Shown: piece after piece, positions 48,966 through 60,938 of the stretch | Layout: every line of letters starts with the position of its first letter | How positions within the stretch are numbered: the stretch's first letter is position 1 | DNA from: Centrapalus pauciflorus | Taxonomy: Eukaryota; Streptophyta; Magnoliopsida; Asterales; Asteraceae | Direction of reading: 5' to 3' | NCBI GenBank assembly: GCA_020465985.1 | Contig: JAANYP010003726.1 | Span: 124,001 to 188,000, forward strand | Length of the DNA stretch: 64,000 nucleotides | Made by a program: the position numbers and the translations under genes | The notes under the pieces: generated by a model | Told to the model about the DNA's origin: nothing | Databases searched by the model: none | The model's input: the letters and a program-made list of their open reading frames with translations, nothing else

Positions 48966-50525
48966 TGTTGATATCGCCAAATTTACATATACTTTATGGC
49001 GATATTTTCCCTCTATTTTAGCTATTTTATTGTTCCCTAATGTCATTTTTGGTTATTTACAAATTTTGTTTTGATTTCAGCCTTAATTGATGAAAAGAGC
49101 AAGATTTGGGAGCCAACAGATTTTGACTCGCCGAGTCACACTTAAGTTAAGCAATTTCAGATTTCAGAAAGTTTTGACTCGTCGAGTCATATGGCTCGAC
49201 TCGCCATGTCGACTGTTGATTGTACGTGCGGGTAGTTACTGGCAGTCCAATGAGCACTTGACACGCAATCGACTCGCCGAGTCGATCAGGGTGACTCGCC
49301 AAGTCGGCAGCAGTTATAAAAACTTTTCACCTTCATTTCAGCAGGGAGAGACGAATTTTCACATACTTTTCACATATATTCTCTGCTCATTTTGAAGAGA
49401 AAAGGAGATTTTTGGCTGATTTCAAAGGCTCTATAAAAGGGAACAACATTTTCACATCAAGAATCATCATTTGGGGAGTTTACTCACTTCTAAATCTTTT
49501 GATTATGTTTAAACTTGTGTTTTTCATTGTGTTCTTGATGGTTTTGCTCCAAAATATGGAGTAGTGTTTTCTTGTAATCATTTGGGGTTAAAAACCCTAA
49601 ACATTGGATGATGTTACTTTTGTGGTTAGAATAAATATACATATCGTTGATCTTTTCATGAAATAGATTTTTGTATAATGTTTGGGATGAATGATGAATG
49701 TATGATCTTGGATGATGTATTTATGTGATGTGAGTCAATATTTAGTCATTCATTATTAACAAAGATGATTATCATTATTTTTGTTAGTAGTTTTGATATT
49801 GTGAGATTCAAAAAGGGATTGCATTATTTTGATCAAACATTATATTAAGGTTTGTGATTTGGAGGTGAGTCTAGTCATAACCCACTTTGAGATCTTTACA
49901 TTTGAGTATTTTCATGATTAGATCACATTTGCAAGTAAGTTGATAACACTTGAATATTTAACTTTAATATGAATGAGTGATCTTCATATTTTAGTTAACT
50001 TATCTTTTGAGGTTATAACATTATATTTGAGTGATCTTGGTAATGTTATGTTTATTGCTTGCTAAATGAGTTTTTGATAAATGTGTGGTTGAGTGATCTT
50101 TGCACATTTAGAATCAACTCTAGGATTAATTTAAATTAAATTATTGAGTGATCTTTATATGAATAATATTTAACCCTTGTTATATTCATTCTATCCTTAT
50201 GCATACTGTCATTATCCGATGTTTAGGGAAAAAGATTCCAAATGATTACACCTTTTGATATAATTTTATTCAGTGATAACTTCCTTTGTGTTTTAATTAA
50301 GTTGTGGAATTTTCGGTTCAAATCATTTTTAACTCAATTCGATTTTAACTAATCTTTAACTATCATCTGTTTTTCTTATTTCATATCTATCACTGTGTTC
50401 GATATCCGGACTTACCTAAACTATATTAGTAAACGATAGGTGATATTTGCCTATTTATCTACTAGTTTAGCTTAGTTATTTTACATTTTTATTAAAACAA
50501 AAAGGTGTGATAGCGACACATCACT
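48966..50525 (+). repeat. Second Athila/Tat-like LTR inserted in the 3' LTR
   Basis: About TGTTGATATCGCC to GCGACACATCA. It has a GACTCG(C/T)CGAGTC palindrome array at 49125-49310, a TATA-like CTATAAAAGGG at 49431 and an Athila-style U5 (GTTCGATATCCGGAC near 50398). No internal domain follows, so it is solo. Exact borders and target duplication are not resolved. Confidence 0.55.
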
Positions 50526-50532
50526 CGTCAAT

Positions 50533-51632
50533 ATTCCTCGAGTGCGGGCCGCGATTCGGGCAGTTTAGGCCAAGTTGGTTTCGGGCTTCGGGGTCCGTTT
50601 TGGGTCCAGTTCAGTGTATGGGTCTGTTCTATATTTATTTGGTCTGAGTTAACAGTCTGGGATCCGTGTGTATTCAGGGACTAGTAGACCGCGAGCCGAG
50701 CCGGATCTGGGATTTCAGAATTCAGTGAATCAATCAGGGAAATCATGTGAGTACTCGAGTTCTTTTCTACACCGCGAGATCATTTTACAAGTCTTAGCTG
50801 TGTAGCTATTGTTGTTGTATGTGTTGTGTATGAGACAAGGACAAGATATGTGATATATGTGCTTGAGCTGGGATCCAACCAGGGTGTCCGTGATGAGTTC
50901 CATACGGACGGTGACTCGCGATGGGTGATCGTGTGGGCTGACTGTCCCTAACCAGTCTTCAGAGCGTGTATACACGGAAGGTCATGTAGCCAGGTCGCTC
51001 CTGAGCTACAGTGTTTTGCTAACCACTACTACGTGCGGTTTGTTAGCCGGGGAAGTGCCCCCACAGGGATTGTGCACACAGGCTTCAGATCTCATGCTTT
51101 CTTGGGACTATACCTGAGATATATTGTGAATTTCTAGGGATAGAGATAGATATTGCCATGTGTGTTATGTGCTATGTGTTTGCGTTATGTGTTTATTATG
51201 CAGAGTCTAACCCTCGCGTACTCACGAGCTTCGTAACTTACGTCCTCGAGTCTAATATGTTCAGGGAATCGGAAAGGGGTTCAGTAGCAACAGCCGCCGA
51301 AACAGGATTTGGATCACTTGGAGACGCCTGTATCTGCTTTTGTGTAATGATTATATTAGTGCTGCATGTGATAACCCCTTTAGGGATTTTGCAAGTCGAC
51401 ATTTTGTGTATATATTCAGTATGTATGTCCGATAGCTAGTTGTATTATGTTAGTTCAATCAGGGTTGCTAACTGTACTGAACTTGCGAATACTCTGTTAA
51501 CCTTTTGTATGAAAGTTTAAATTATCAGTGATTTGTATTATCCTCTGACACGTATAATGTGGATTCCATGCGTTGTTACCACTTATGATATTGTGTTAAC
51601 CTGACATTTATGTGAAATGGGAGGGTGTTACA
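50533..51632 (+). repeat. Right piece of solo Tekay-like LTR
   Basis: Aligns with the 3' two thirds of the LTR at 5494-7293; see the parent entry. Small open frames here (for example 51158-51439) are LTR by-products. Confidence 0.85.
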
Positions 51633-52115
51633 AATTGCATCCGTTCCTACCCTTACATTATACACTCATCCTACTTAATATCATCCTACCACCACATCAG
51701 ATCTTATTTCGCTTATGTAATAAACATTAATATTTAATGTTATCATATTTAAGACATGTATTGTATGAATATAAAAAGAAAACAATTTGTTCTATCAAGA
51801 AAAAAAATTTGTTTTGTAAAGGAAAAAAAAAAGAACATACTTTTAAAATATTTTTGTAATTTTAAAAAATTATTAATAATATATTTTGGTCATTTGTCAT
51901 GATCATACACCAATTTTTTTTGAAAAAATTATAAACCAAACAGAAAACAGCTTATGAATTGAATTTGAATTACATATTTACACTCATTTCCTAGCAAGCA
52001 AACAAGTTATAATATTCGGATTCAGACAAATTTCATTTTTGTTTTTTTTCTGAATTTCATTCTTTTAACAGTTTCATTCATGGAGTAAACATTCTGCGAA
52101 TCAAACGCCGCCTAA

Positions 52116-52861
52116 ATGAGCTAAATCTTTTCTTTTAGTTTTTTATCCAAACATGATAATGAAGTATTTCTAAATCCAAATCCTAAATGAGTTATTTAAA
52201 TCCTTCAAACTAACGGCTCGTAAGAATATATATTTAAAGACTCGTTACACTTCTCTTTAATTTAATAAATAATTGATAGTAGATTTTTTAAGTCAATGTA
52301 ACTTAATTTATTGTTAAGTTGAACTCATTAATGTACCTTTACATCTCAATTTTTAAGTATTATTAATTAAATCAAAATATTTTTAGTACCAAATATGTTA
52401 TTAAACGTTAAATATGTGTGACATCAAGGAGACATATGATACAATATATTTAGTTTATGGTTATATTTAGTTTATTTAATCTTTAAGTTATTATTAGTTT
52501 AAATTTAAGATATTATAGTTTTTAGTTTATTAAAAACTTTTACAAAGAATGAAACTTAATTTTTCATAAGTTTTAAACTTTTGTTCTGAATTTATTTATG
52601 AAAACAATAATTTTATGCTTAGTCATAACACATAAGCGTTATTATTCTCATTAATACATATAGTCGATGAGTGAGATAGTCTCGGAATCTCGGATATTAT
52701 TTTCTTATCATTATTCAAAAAAAATTGTTAGTAAAGCAACATTAACCAATTACCGTGCATGCTCTATTTTTGCCTTCTTTCTGATCACTTAATATGTAGC
52801 TGATTAAGTAAATCAAATGTCATATATTCTTTCTAATTAAAATTCCCTCAATGATCAATCG
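52116..52861. other. Unassigned AT-rich sequence
   Basis: No features recognised. Confidence 0.6.
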
Positions 52862-53041
52862 GTAACAATACCTTCGGTAATCTGTCGGTAAAATATTTCC
52901 GTCGGTAAATCCGTCAGTAATACCCATTACCAACCAAAATATAGTCACGGATACTGACCCTCGATAAACCATCGGTAATACATATTTTCGAGAGATTACC
53001 GACGGATCTGTCCCTCGATAATACTGAATTTTCTTGTAGCG
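52862..53041. mobile_element. CACTA transposon end
   Basis: The right end reads, inverted, CACGCTACAAGAAAATTC, a CACTA-like terminus, and is preceded by many subterminal copies of CCGTCGGTAA/TTACCGACGG variants. No opposite terminus found nearby, so it is a fragment. Confidence 0.6.
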
Positions 53042-53310
53042 TGATCAATGAAGTGAAAAACATCTGACCTTTTTATTTAAAATCTAAACATTGTTTTGGG
53101 TTTAAGTAGAGTCAGAATTGAAAACATTTGATATTTTAAAACATTTTAATATATTGCATCTAATTTATTCAACCGAATTGGTTATTATGTAATAATGATT
53201 GAAAACGAACAGGGCAATCGAAAAGGCATTGCGCAATCTTATAAAAAATATATATGTAAGAGTACAATCGGAAAGAAATGGTTATAAAACATTATAGAAA
53301 CTTATAACGT

Positions 53311-53833
53311 GGTTGTTAATATCCCGATCTCGATCTCGATTCTTATAAAAGAAAATGATTCGATCCTTAGCAATACAAATAAAAGAAAATAAGTCGGTCC
53401 TTAATACGATCATTAAGGGTAGAATCTTATTCACGATTTTAAGATCTACCATAGGATTTTAAGATCTTGATCTCATCCAATCCAATCCTGTTTTTGTTAA
53501 ATAAAAAGAAAAAAACATATAACTACGTAAGTTAATTATCTAATTTGTTTATAAGAACACTTTTATATATTTTTAAGTTCAATACACTAAAATATAAATT
53601 TTTAATAATGTAGTTAAATTATTATAATCCTTATAAGTTGTATTAATTATTAAACTGTCATTATAATATTTTGAATTTTAAATATTCGATCAATTTGATA
53701 AGATTTAATCATTAATATAAATTATAACACAAATTAATTAATTTTATTCGGACATTTCGAGCCCGGTCTCATTTTAGATATTGATCTTGGAAAGACAAGA
53801 ATGATCTGATTTAGGATCTCGATATTATCAACC
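53311..53833. mobile_element. Probable MITE (523 bp)
   Basis: GGTTGTTAATATCCCGATC at the left and, inverted, GGTTGATAATATCGAGATC at the right. GATCTCGAT words cluster at both ends. Target duplication not clear. Confidence 0.45.
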
Positions 53834-54402
<569 letters not shown>

Positions 54403-54404
54403 AT

Positions 54405-54777
54405 GGTTCGAGAGAGTACCACCCAAATGCAGCGCACCAGAAGGTACCACCTTTAAAAAAACTTTTTTAAATTTTTTTTTTCATAAACATGTTTTAATTA
54501 ACATTATGAAGATCGTATGTAAATTTCACATACATTCACATCTCCTAGCTCCTAAAAAATGATGTGAACACACATTTACATAATTTTGAAGACATGTGAA
54601 CATGCATTTATGTGATGTGTGTTTTCATGCACTTAGAGTGTTCGGATTTGCGTGAAATTCACATATGATCTATGTAATGTTAATTAAAACATGTTCATGA
54701 AAAAAAATTTCAAAAAAATTACTTTTAAGGGTGGTACCTTCTGGTGCGCTGCATTAGAGGTGGTACTCACTTGAACC
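54405..54777. mobile_element. TA-flanked TIR element E7 (373 bp)
   Basis: Nearly perfect 47-48 bp terminal inverted repeats beginning GGTTCGAGAGAGTACCACC on the left and, inverted, GGTTCAAGTGAGTACCACC on the right, then GCAGCGCACCAGAAGGTACC on both sides. Interior rich in GTGAACATGC-type words. (TA)n on both sides. Confidence 0.85.
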
Positions 54778-54880
54778 TAAATCTATATATATAGATGGGA
54801 TCCATTGTGAACAAGTTATTCGTTGTGAACGTTGTGAACAAATAAAAAAAATACATATAATCATTCATATATATCAACAA

Positions 54881-55295
54881 GTGAGTACCACCAGTTTTTG
54901 CGGAGTACCGGAGGTACCTCGCTTAAAACCATTTTTCTGAAATTTTTTTTTCATAATCATGTTTAAATTAATAATACAAGATTACTTGCAAAAAATCACA
55001 AATAAACACACACTAGAACTATGTGAAACCTGTGTGTTCACATGAACTGTACTGTTGTGAACGTGTGTTCACAACTAAGCATGTTCACATGAATTTTTTC
55101 ACGTTCACATGACATTTAAGATGCTAGAAAGTGTGAATGTATATAATTTTTTACGAATAACATTATTTTATTTGTATCTAAATGAATATGAAAAAAAATT
55201 AAAAAAAAAAACTTTTTTCGGAGCAAGTTCACATCCGAAACTCGTGTGTTCATAGGTACTCACAGTAATTCGCATTTTTTAGGTACTCACACGAA

Positions 55296-55297
<2 letters not shown>
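54881..55297. mobile_element. E1-family copy nested in E8
   Basis: GTGAGTACCACCAGTTTTTG to GGTACTCACACGAACC, colinear with 3171-3594 (GCGGAGTACCGGAGGTACC, GTGTGTTCACA, TTTTTTAGGTACTCAC). Confidence 0.8.

Positions 55298-55384
<87 letters not shown>
55298..55384. repeat. (TA)n(CA)n microsatellite
   Basis: TA tract to about 55370, then CACACA. Confidence 0.97.
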
Positions 55385-55385
<1 letters not shown>

Positions 55386-55797
55386 GGTTGGGTTCCGGTA
55401 AGATTCATCGTTACCATGAGAACCACTCCAAAATGCACAAATTTTTACATCAAATGCACAAATTTGAAAATTAAATTTATAACTTCAAATCATTATTAGT
55501 ATTTAATATTAATAAATATGATAATCTAAAATTATAATTACCTTTAAACTTAAATTCATTAAATTATACACTAAATGCATAAATTTGAACGTTAAATGCA
55601 CATATTTTATCAAATTCATAAATTCGTAAATAAAGTGGACAAATACATCATTAAATGTGTAAATATTTACATGAAATTAATAAATTTATCAAATGTAATA
55701 TTTTTAATATCAAATGTACGATTTTATACATTGGATGCACAACTTTTAGAGTGGTTCTCACGTTCTCACGAAATAGAAGGGTTCTCATATGAACCAA

Positions 55798-55799
<2 letters not shown>
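55385..55799. mobile_element. TA-flanked element E8b nested in E8
   Basis: GGTTGGGTTCCGGTAAG at the left and, inverted, GGTTTGGTTCATATGAGAACC at the right; inner GAGAACCACTC and, inverted, GAGAACCACTC also match. The interior repeats AAATGCACA(A/T)ATTT words. Confidence 0.65.

Positions 55800-55884
<85 letters not shown>
55800..55884. repeat. (TA)n microsatellite
   Basis: Uninterrupted TA tract inside E8. Confidence 0.98.
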
Positions 55885-55887
<3 letters not shown>

Positions 55888-56096
55888 GGATTTTATTGAA
55901 TCTTGTTGAATTTTATGCATCTTGTTATAAAAACTACTATGAACCTTTTAAATGTTCTTAATCTTGTTGTAGACACTTTTATGAACCTTTTGAATCATAT
56001 AGATCATGTTACAAACATTTGTTGATATATATATGAATGATTATATGTATTTGTTTTATTTGTTCACAACGATAACTTGTTCACAATCGATCACAT

Positions 56097-56100
<4 letters not shown>

Positions 56101-56155
<55 letters not shown>
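56101..56155. repeat. (TA)n microsatellite
   Basis: TA tract shared by the right end of E8 and the left end of E9. Confidence 0.98.
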
Positions 56156-56159
<4 letters not shown>

Positions 56160-56880
56160 CGGGATCAATGGGGTACCATGTTAGACTGGGGAACCGGAGT
56201 CCACCCATGTTTGGTTATAAGTTTAAAAGGGTAATATAGTCAATTAGGTTTATCTTAAATAATACATGACAACTAATAAATAATAGATCCATTAGTTATA
56301 GGGATTTACTTCATAACATATCTATAATAAATTTCAAAATGGGTTTTAATGAACATGTTCAATTGGATTCGACAATGGGTTTTAGTGAACATGTTCAATC
56401 GGATTCGACAATGGGTTTTAGTGAACATGTTCAGTCGGATTCGACGGGTTTTAGTGAACATGTTCAACCGGATGTGTCAAATAAATTATTTATTATTTTC
56501 TTCAAACCGTTCGTGAATGTTCAATTTCATTTACACGTTATTGAACATGTGCAATCGGGGTTTATTTTTTTTTTAGTCGTGTTAACCGTTTTGGTGATAA
56601 ACCAATATTGACGGTATTGAACATGTTCAATCGTGGTTTATTGGAGTGTCATCATTGCACATGTTCGATATGGGTACAAGGAATAATATTAACTAAAATG
56701 GAGATTTTATGGGATACATAGACTCTTTGATTTTAATGTAAACTTTTTAATACCATTTTTACCCCCGACATTAATTAATGTGGGAAAGAATTTTAAGCAA
56801 AGTTTATATTATATTTTAATGATTTTCGTGATAAATGATTTCCGGTACCCCAGTCTAACATTGTACCCCATTGATGTTAA
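56156..56880. mobile_element. TA-flanked TIR element E9 (725 bp)
   Basis: TIRs of about 34 bp: GGATCAATGGGGTACCATG then TTAGACTGGGG, and on the right inverted ACATCAATGGGGTACAATG then TTAGACTGGGG. Inside, a unit of about 39 bp with GGGTTTTAGTGAACATGTTC repeats four times at 56339-56470. Non-coding. Confidence 0.82.
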
Positions 56881-56881
56881 A

Positions 56882-56882
<1 letters not shown>

Positions 56883-56942
<60 letters not shown>

Positions 56943-57041
56943 ATAGATAGATAGACACACACCACACCAACCATACAATACATACATACATACATACGAT
57001 ACATAACATACATACATACTACAATACATACATACATACAT

Positions 57042-57108
<67 letters not shown>
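56883..57108. repeat. (TA)n, (ACAT)n and (TA)n microsatellites
   Basis: TA 56883-56942, then CATA/CATAC repeats to about 57042, then TA to 57108 next to the copia LTR. Confidence 0.96.
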
Positions 57109-57112
<4 letters not shown>

Positions 57113-57772
57113 AGGATCTAAAACTAATTAACCAAGACTAACTGATTTGAATATATCAGAGTATAAATCAATAATCTTGCTTTGAATCAAAGTTTAATTA
57201 AGAAGTTTGCGGAATAACACTTAATTATTTTAACAAAAGCTTTCAGAATAAATAGCAGATAAACACAATAAATAATCAAGACTGTTTGTATTGCTGAATT
57301 CAATGATTACAATCACCTCTAATCTGTTTGATTAGACGAAGAACACAGACTGTTCTTAGGGTTTTACAACCTTAGAGGCTTATGAAAACTTAAACAAAAA
57401 GCAATTACAGACTCAAATATGCAGAAAAACTCTTATACAATAGAAAGACCTATTCTATGTATTTATATTGCTTCTTGATATGTTTCCTTGAAGAACTATG
57501 ACTTCTCTGATAGTAGATATGCTGGAATCTTCGTGTATATATCTTTTCCTGAAAATCAGCACTTTCTGTTTATGAAACTGTTGAGTTGCTTGAATCACTT
57601 GACAGCATGAACAGAGCAGCTCGAGTTGATTTGCTCTGGCAGCTTGAACTTTTACACTGGCAGCTCGAGTTTCTTCAACTAGCAGCATGAACTTTGGATT
57701 TACATATAAACTCTACTAACAGTTTGAGAAGTCTAACTAACAGCTTGAACATACTTAAACTATTTCCCAACA
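57109..57772 (-). repeat. 3' LTR of Sirevirus-like element (664 bp)
   Basis: On the minus strand TGTTGGGAAATAG to GATCCTGACA, directly after the polypurine tract and directly bordering (TA)n at its outer end. Confidence 0.85.
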
Positions 57773-57773
57773 A

Positions 57774-57784
57774 TCTCCCCCTAA
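57774..57784 (-). other. Polypurine tract
   Basis: On the minus strand TTAGGGGGAGA just before TGTTGGG. A second GGGGGAG tract lies at about 60895-60905 after pol, and a third at 59066-59078 inside the 3' ORF. Confidence 0.85.
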
Positions 57785-57873
57785 CTTAAATTCTTTACAC
57801 AAGACTTTAAGTTCTATACAAAAATGGAAATGAATAAGTAAACTGTTATTTACAAACCAAGGCTTTCAAAAAC

Positions 57874-58712
57874 TTATAACTGTGGAAGTTTCTGATCTAC
57901 AGCCTTCAAAAATTCTTTCTTCATCTCATCTCTATCACAAGATACCCTAACAGATTTTATCTGAAGTAACATATCTTTTGGTAAATCATAAAATTCGAGA
58001 TTGAAGAATTGACCAGATCCATCTGAGAATTTTATTCTGTATGTCCTTGACTTGACAAACAGATCAACTTGCTTGACCTTCTTTCCCTTCTTCACAGCAT
58101 CCTCTATTTCTTTCCTTGCAGATTCAGGGTCAACAATTGATTTTAGATCTTTAATGACTTGCTTCACTTGTGGTAAAGCAGATCTAACTTGTGTCACAGA
58201 CCCAATATTATGCATTTTGATAAGCTCATCTCTGGTCAACTTCTGAACCATCTACCAAAATGTATCATATTCTTCTTCTGGTCCAGACTCCCTTCTTACT
58301 ATAAACTGAACTCTTAAATCACGGTTGTCCAGTGACTTGGCATACCAGTAGTTGATCAGAGGCTTTGTAAAATCATGCTGATCAATCAACTTCTCTATCT
58401 CCATTGCTTTTTGTAGTTGTTGCTCAAATAACACCCTTTTAACTTGATGCAGCTTTGCTTGTGAAGATGGTTCAGATGTAGGAATAGAAGCAACAGCTTG
58501 ATCAGAAGGATCTCCTTGTCATGAATCTCTTGCAGCCTTTCAGTAGTCATGGACTGAGCCATTTTCTTTGGAATACCAGCTGCAAAGGCAAAATTGATTA
58601 AAAATCTTCTGTGCTCAGCTTTGGAGTGCCCAGTTGGCAGCTTCCTCTTCTTTTCTCCTTGTTTACCCACAAACCCCTTTAGGTAATCACCTAAGGTCTC
58701 ATCATCATCCAT
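57874..58712 (-). pseudogene. C-terminal part of Sirevirus-like 3' ORF, broken
   Basis: Continues the 60596-58719 frame after an in-frame TAG (between QLA and PPMDDDETLG). The sequence KLPTGHSKAEHRRFLINFA follows, then a frameshift near 58520 after DKEI; the next frame carries LFEQQLQKAMEIEKLIDQHD and LRVQFIVRRE, a second in-frame TAG at 58252-58254, and finally LTRDELIKMHNIGSVTQVRS to KAVDQKLPQL with a stop at 57874. So two nonsense codons and one single-base loss separate four otherwise collinear pieces. Lysine-rich and helical; no membrane segment seen. Confidence 0.7.
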
Positions 58713-58718
58713 TGGGGG

Positions 58719-60596
58719 CTAGGCCAGCTGATCTAATTCTTTATCCTGTTCTTCTGCTAACCTTTTGGCAACTTCAGCATCAAAGGCAATCTGAGCTTCT
58801 TTGGAAGAAAATTTGTGCTTTGGAGACTCAATAAGAATGCCCTTGCCTTTGTCTTTTGCAGCAGAAGATGTAGCTTGGACTGTACTGGATGGAGCTTGAA
58901 CCCTTTCCCTTATAACAACTCCAGTTGCTTTTGAGGCAGCAACTTGAGTTTCTAGGCTAACAGCTTGAGAAGTTGTTGGGACTGCTAGCCTAGAAGGTGG
59001 AACTGTTGAGGCTGCTTGGACTGATGTTGTTGGAGCTGCTTGGACTGATTCAGGAACCTCCTGATTCTCCCCCTTTTTGGAAGCATTGGTTTGGTCAGGA
59101 GGACCTACAACCTTTGCCTCTTGGGTTTGAATCAAACGCTCTAATTGAATGATCTTATTTCCACAAAGGGTAAACCCCTTATGAAGATAATCCATCCTCT
59201 GATTTTGAGCCATTTCTGATTGCTTTAGGGCCATTATTTGTGCACCCTGTGCAGCAATGATGGACTTTTGGTATTCCAGCATAGCTACAACAGGTTTCAT
59301 CTTGGGGTCCGTCAAAAGCATTAGTTGCAGACTAGCCTCAAGATCAGTAAACACCTGTGGTGCTTGTGATCTATCACTGGCATGAATACCAGAAGTAGAA
59401 ACCTCTGGGCCCCTCTGTTCTTGGTTCTGGGGATTTCCAGCTTGTGTTTGCACACTTGCTGTTGCCATGGGCGTGGTCTTGGTGATGTTGGCACTGTCCT
59501 GTGCCTCTTGTGCAGAGACAGCAGTAGTGCCAGCCACAGAACCCATATGAACAGTCTCTGAAGAGATGTTCACCTCCTGAGTGAGGATGGGAGTGTCCTC
59601 AATTGGTTCCCTTTGGATATTCTGTGCAGAAGTGTCCTCTTGCACAGGGATATATGGCTCTTGTCTTAGGGCTGAGGAGGAAGGAGCTCCTGGGCCCTTT
59701 TTCCTTTTATATAGAAATTTTAGTGGGGGTGGTGGCTGTTCAAAAGGATCAGAAGAAGGATGTGTATCATGAGGAGTGGGTTGGGGTCCTGGGGGTGTAG
59801 CAGTGATGATAGGCTGAGCCTGCTCAGGACCCTCTCCTCTGTTTCTTGGAATGATGTTCATCATTGCAGAAGGCAATGGAACATCAACGCTCAAAAAATT
59901 GGCACTTTGTTTCAAAAGTCTTTTTATAGAAGATAGTGAGTGCCTGTGGGAAACATGTATCCTCTTATGTACATGAGAAGTAGTGCAAGTGTGTGCAATG
60001 ATTTCTGCCAAAAATCTGGGATACATCAAAAATTTCCCACTCTTTAGGGAATGATGCCTTAACATCCCCTGAAAAATCATGTTTGAAAAATTGAACTGTT
60101 GGCCTGTTGAAAAGCACACTAAGGCAGTGGCAATGTTAGAAGAAAATTCTGACCAACCAGTTCTTTTGGGGCTCATGCACTGCTGAATAATATGTACAAG
60201 ATATTTCCATTTAGGAGAAAAATGGGCTTTCAAGAAAGTAAATGAATCAGCAGGACCCCTATAACCTATATCATAAAGACCAGTATGTAAAACATCAAGG
60301 GTTAGGTCTGTTATACCTGTGGCATCTTGAAGATACAAATGGCGCCGAATGGATTCCTCAGTAATGGTGATGGGAGTGCCATCAATTTTGGATATTATAG
60401 AAGGAATTCCATCGATGGATTGAACATTGGCATGGTTCCAGAACTGTTCGATATGCGATATGTATATGGTGGGGTTTATATTGAGTGCATGATGGATATG
60501 GGAGTGACGAAGAAAGTCCATCATGTCATGAAACGGTTGAAGGTCTGAGTGCTTTAGAGAGTAGGGAAGGCAGTTGTGTTCCTTAACAAACTCCAT
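58719..60596 (-). pseudogene. Sirevirus-like 3' ORF (625 codons open), function unknown
   Basis: Starts MEFVKEHNCLPYSLKHSDLQ, 343 bases after pol. The N-terminal 250 residues form a globular region of a type common downstream of copia pol in composite genomes: FLRHSHIHHALNINPTIYIS, IEQFWNHANV, IRRHLYLQDATGI, LKAHFSPKWKYLVHIIQQCM and KFLMYPRFLAEII. Then a proline-rich stretch (about 275-330), an S/T/Q-rich region, a helical segment (MLEYQKSIIAAQGAQIMALK) and a K/E-rich end. Such ORFs are sometimes called env-like, but I see no signal peptide, membrane anchor or fusion motif. This frame is open to a TAG at 58716-58718 beyond which the protein should continue. Confidence 0.7.
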
Positions 60597-60938
60597 TGAA
60601 GATCAAACGAAGGGTTTAGGGTTTGCAAAGAAGTGTGTGTGAATCGTTCAGAGGGAAAAGAAAGGCCGTGGAAGAAAATTTTGTAACTGGTAGTTACAAC
60701 TGAACGAAACTGGGACCTTTAAAGGTTTTGAAAAGGTTGGGTCCCGCGCACACACAATTTAAAAATACCGAAATACCCTGCACACTTTGACAGATCAAGT
60801 GAATAACTAACAGTCCGAGAAAATGAACTAGCAGCTTGAGAAAATACTCAAGCTGTTAGTTGAAAATTATGCATCCTTTTAATGAAACAGTGACTCCCCC
60901 TTAAATAAGCATACTAAGTAGATAATAATGAAAACAAA

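Larger units (their letters stand above)
38808..50532 (+). mobile_element. Athila-like element, internally deleted, with nested insertions
   Basis: Begins TGATGAGACTG at 38808; the LTR start recurs at 47858. The proposed end is ...CTCGTCA at 50532, since TGATGAG and the inverted end TGACGAG match at six of seven bases and the flanks read ATGTT (38803-38807) and ATATT (50533-50537). It retains a protease fragment, a small piece of pol and the 3' untranslated part. Much of the 5' LTR, all of gag, RT, RNase H and integrase are gone. Confidence 0.7.
38051..51632 (+). mobile_element. Solo Tekay-like LTR, interrupted by nested elements
   Basis: TGTAACATC at 38051 and GGGTGTTACA ending at 51632, flanked by a perfect duplication AATTG (38046-38050, 51633-51637). 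The two pieces, 38051-38807 and about 50533-51632, together span about 1.85 kb and align along the LTR of the element at 5494 (CCTGGTACGTGG, GCTGGAAATC, GTGAGTACTCGAG, TCTAACCCTCGCGTACTCACGAGCT). No PBS or internal domain, so it is a solo LTR formed by recombination. Confidence 0.85.
37399..52112. mobile_element. Outermost element of a nest: Harbinger/Tourist-like, split
   Basis: Left end GAGGGCGTTTGGTTCACAGA at 37399 and right end, inverted, GGCGGCGTTTGATTCGCAGA at 52112, flanked by TAA (37396-37398, 52113-52115). Its own sequence is 37399-38050 and 51638-52112, about 1.1 kb; the rest is inserted retrotransposon. The interior on both sides of the insertion is pyrimidine-rich with CTACCC/CATCCTAC words. 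Confidence 0.65.
54794..56100. mobile_element. TA-flanked TIR element E8, containing two further elements
   Basis: Arms of about 80 bp: GGGATCCATTGTGAACAAG at 54797, and inverted at 56100 GGGATGTGATCGATTGTGAAC. Both arms continue through GTTGTGAACAAAT and ATCATTCATATATAT. Between the arms lie an E1-family copy, a TA/CA tract, a second element and another TA tract. Confidence 0.75.

Noticed and set aside
58719..60596. Calling the 3' ORF an envelope gene
   Set aside because: No signal peptide, transmembrane anchor or fusion peptide is visible in this frame or its downstream pieces.
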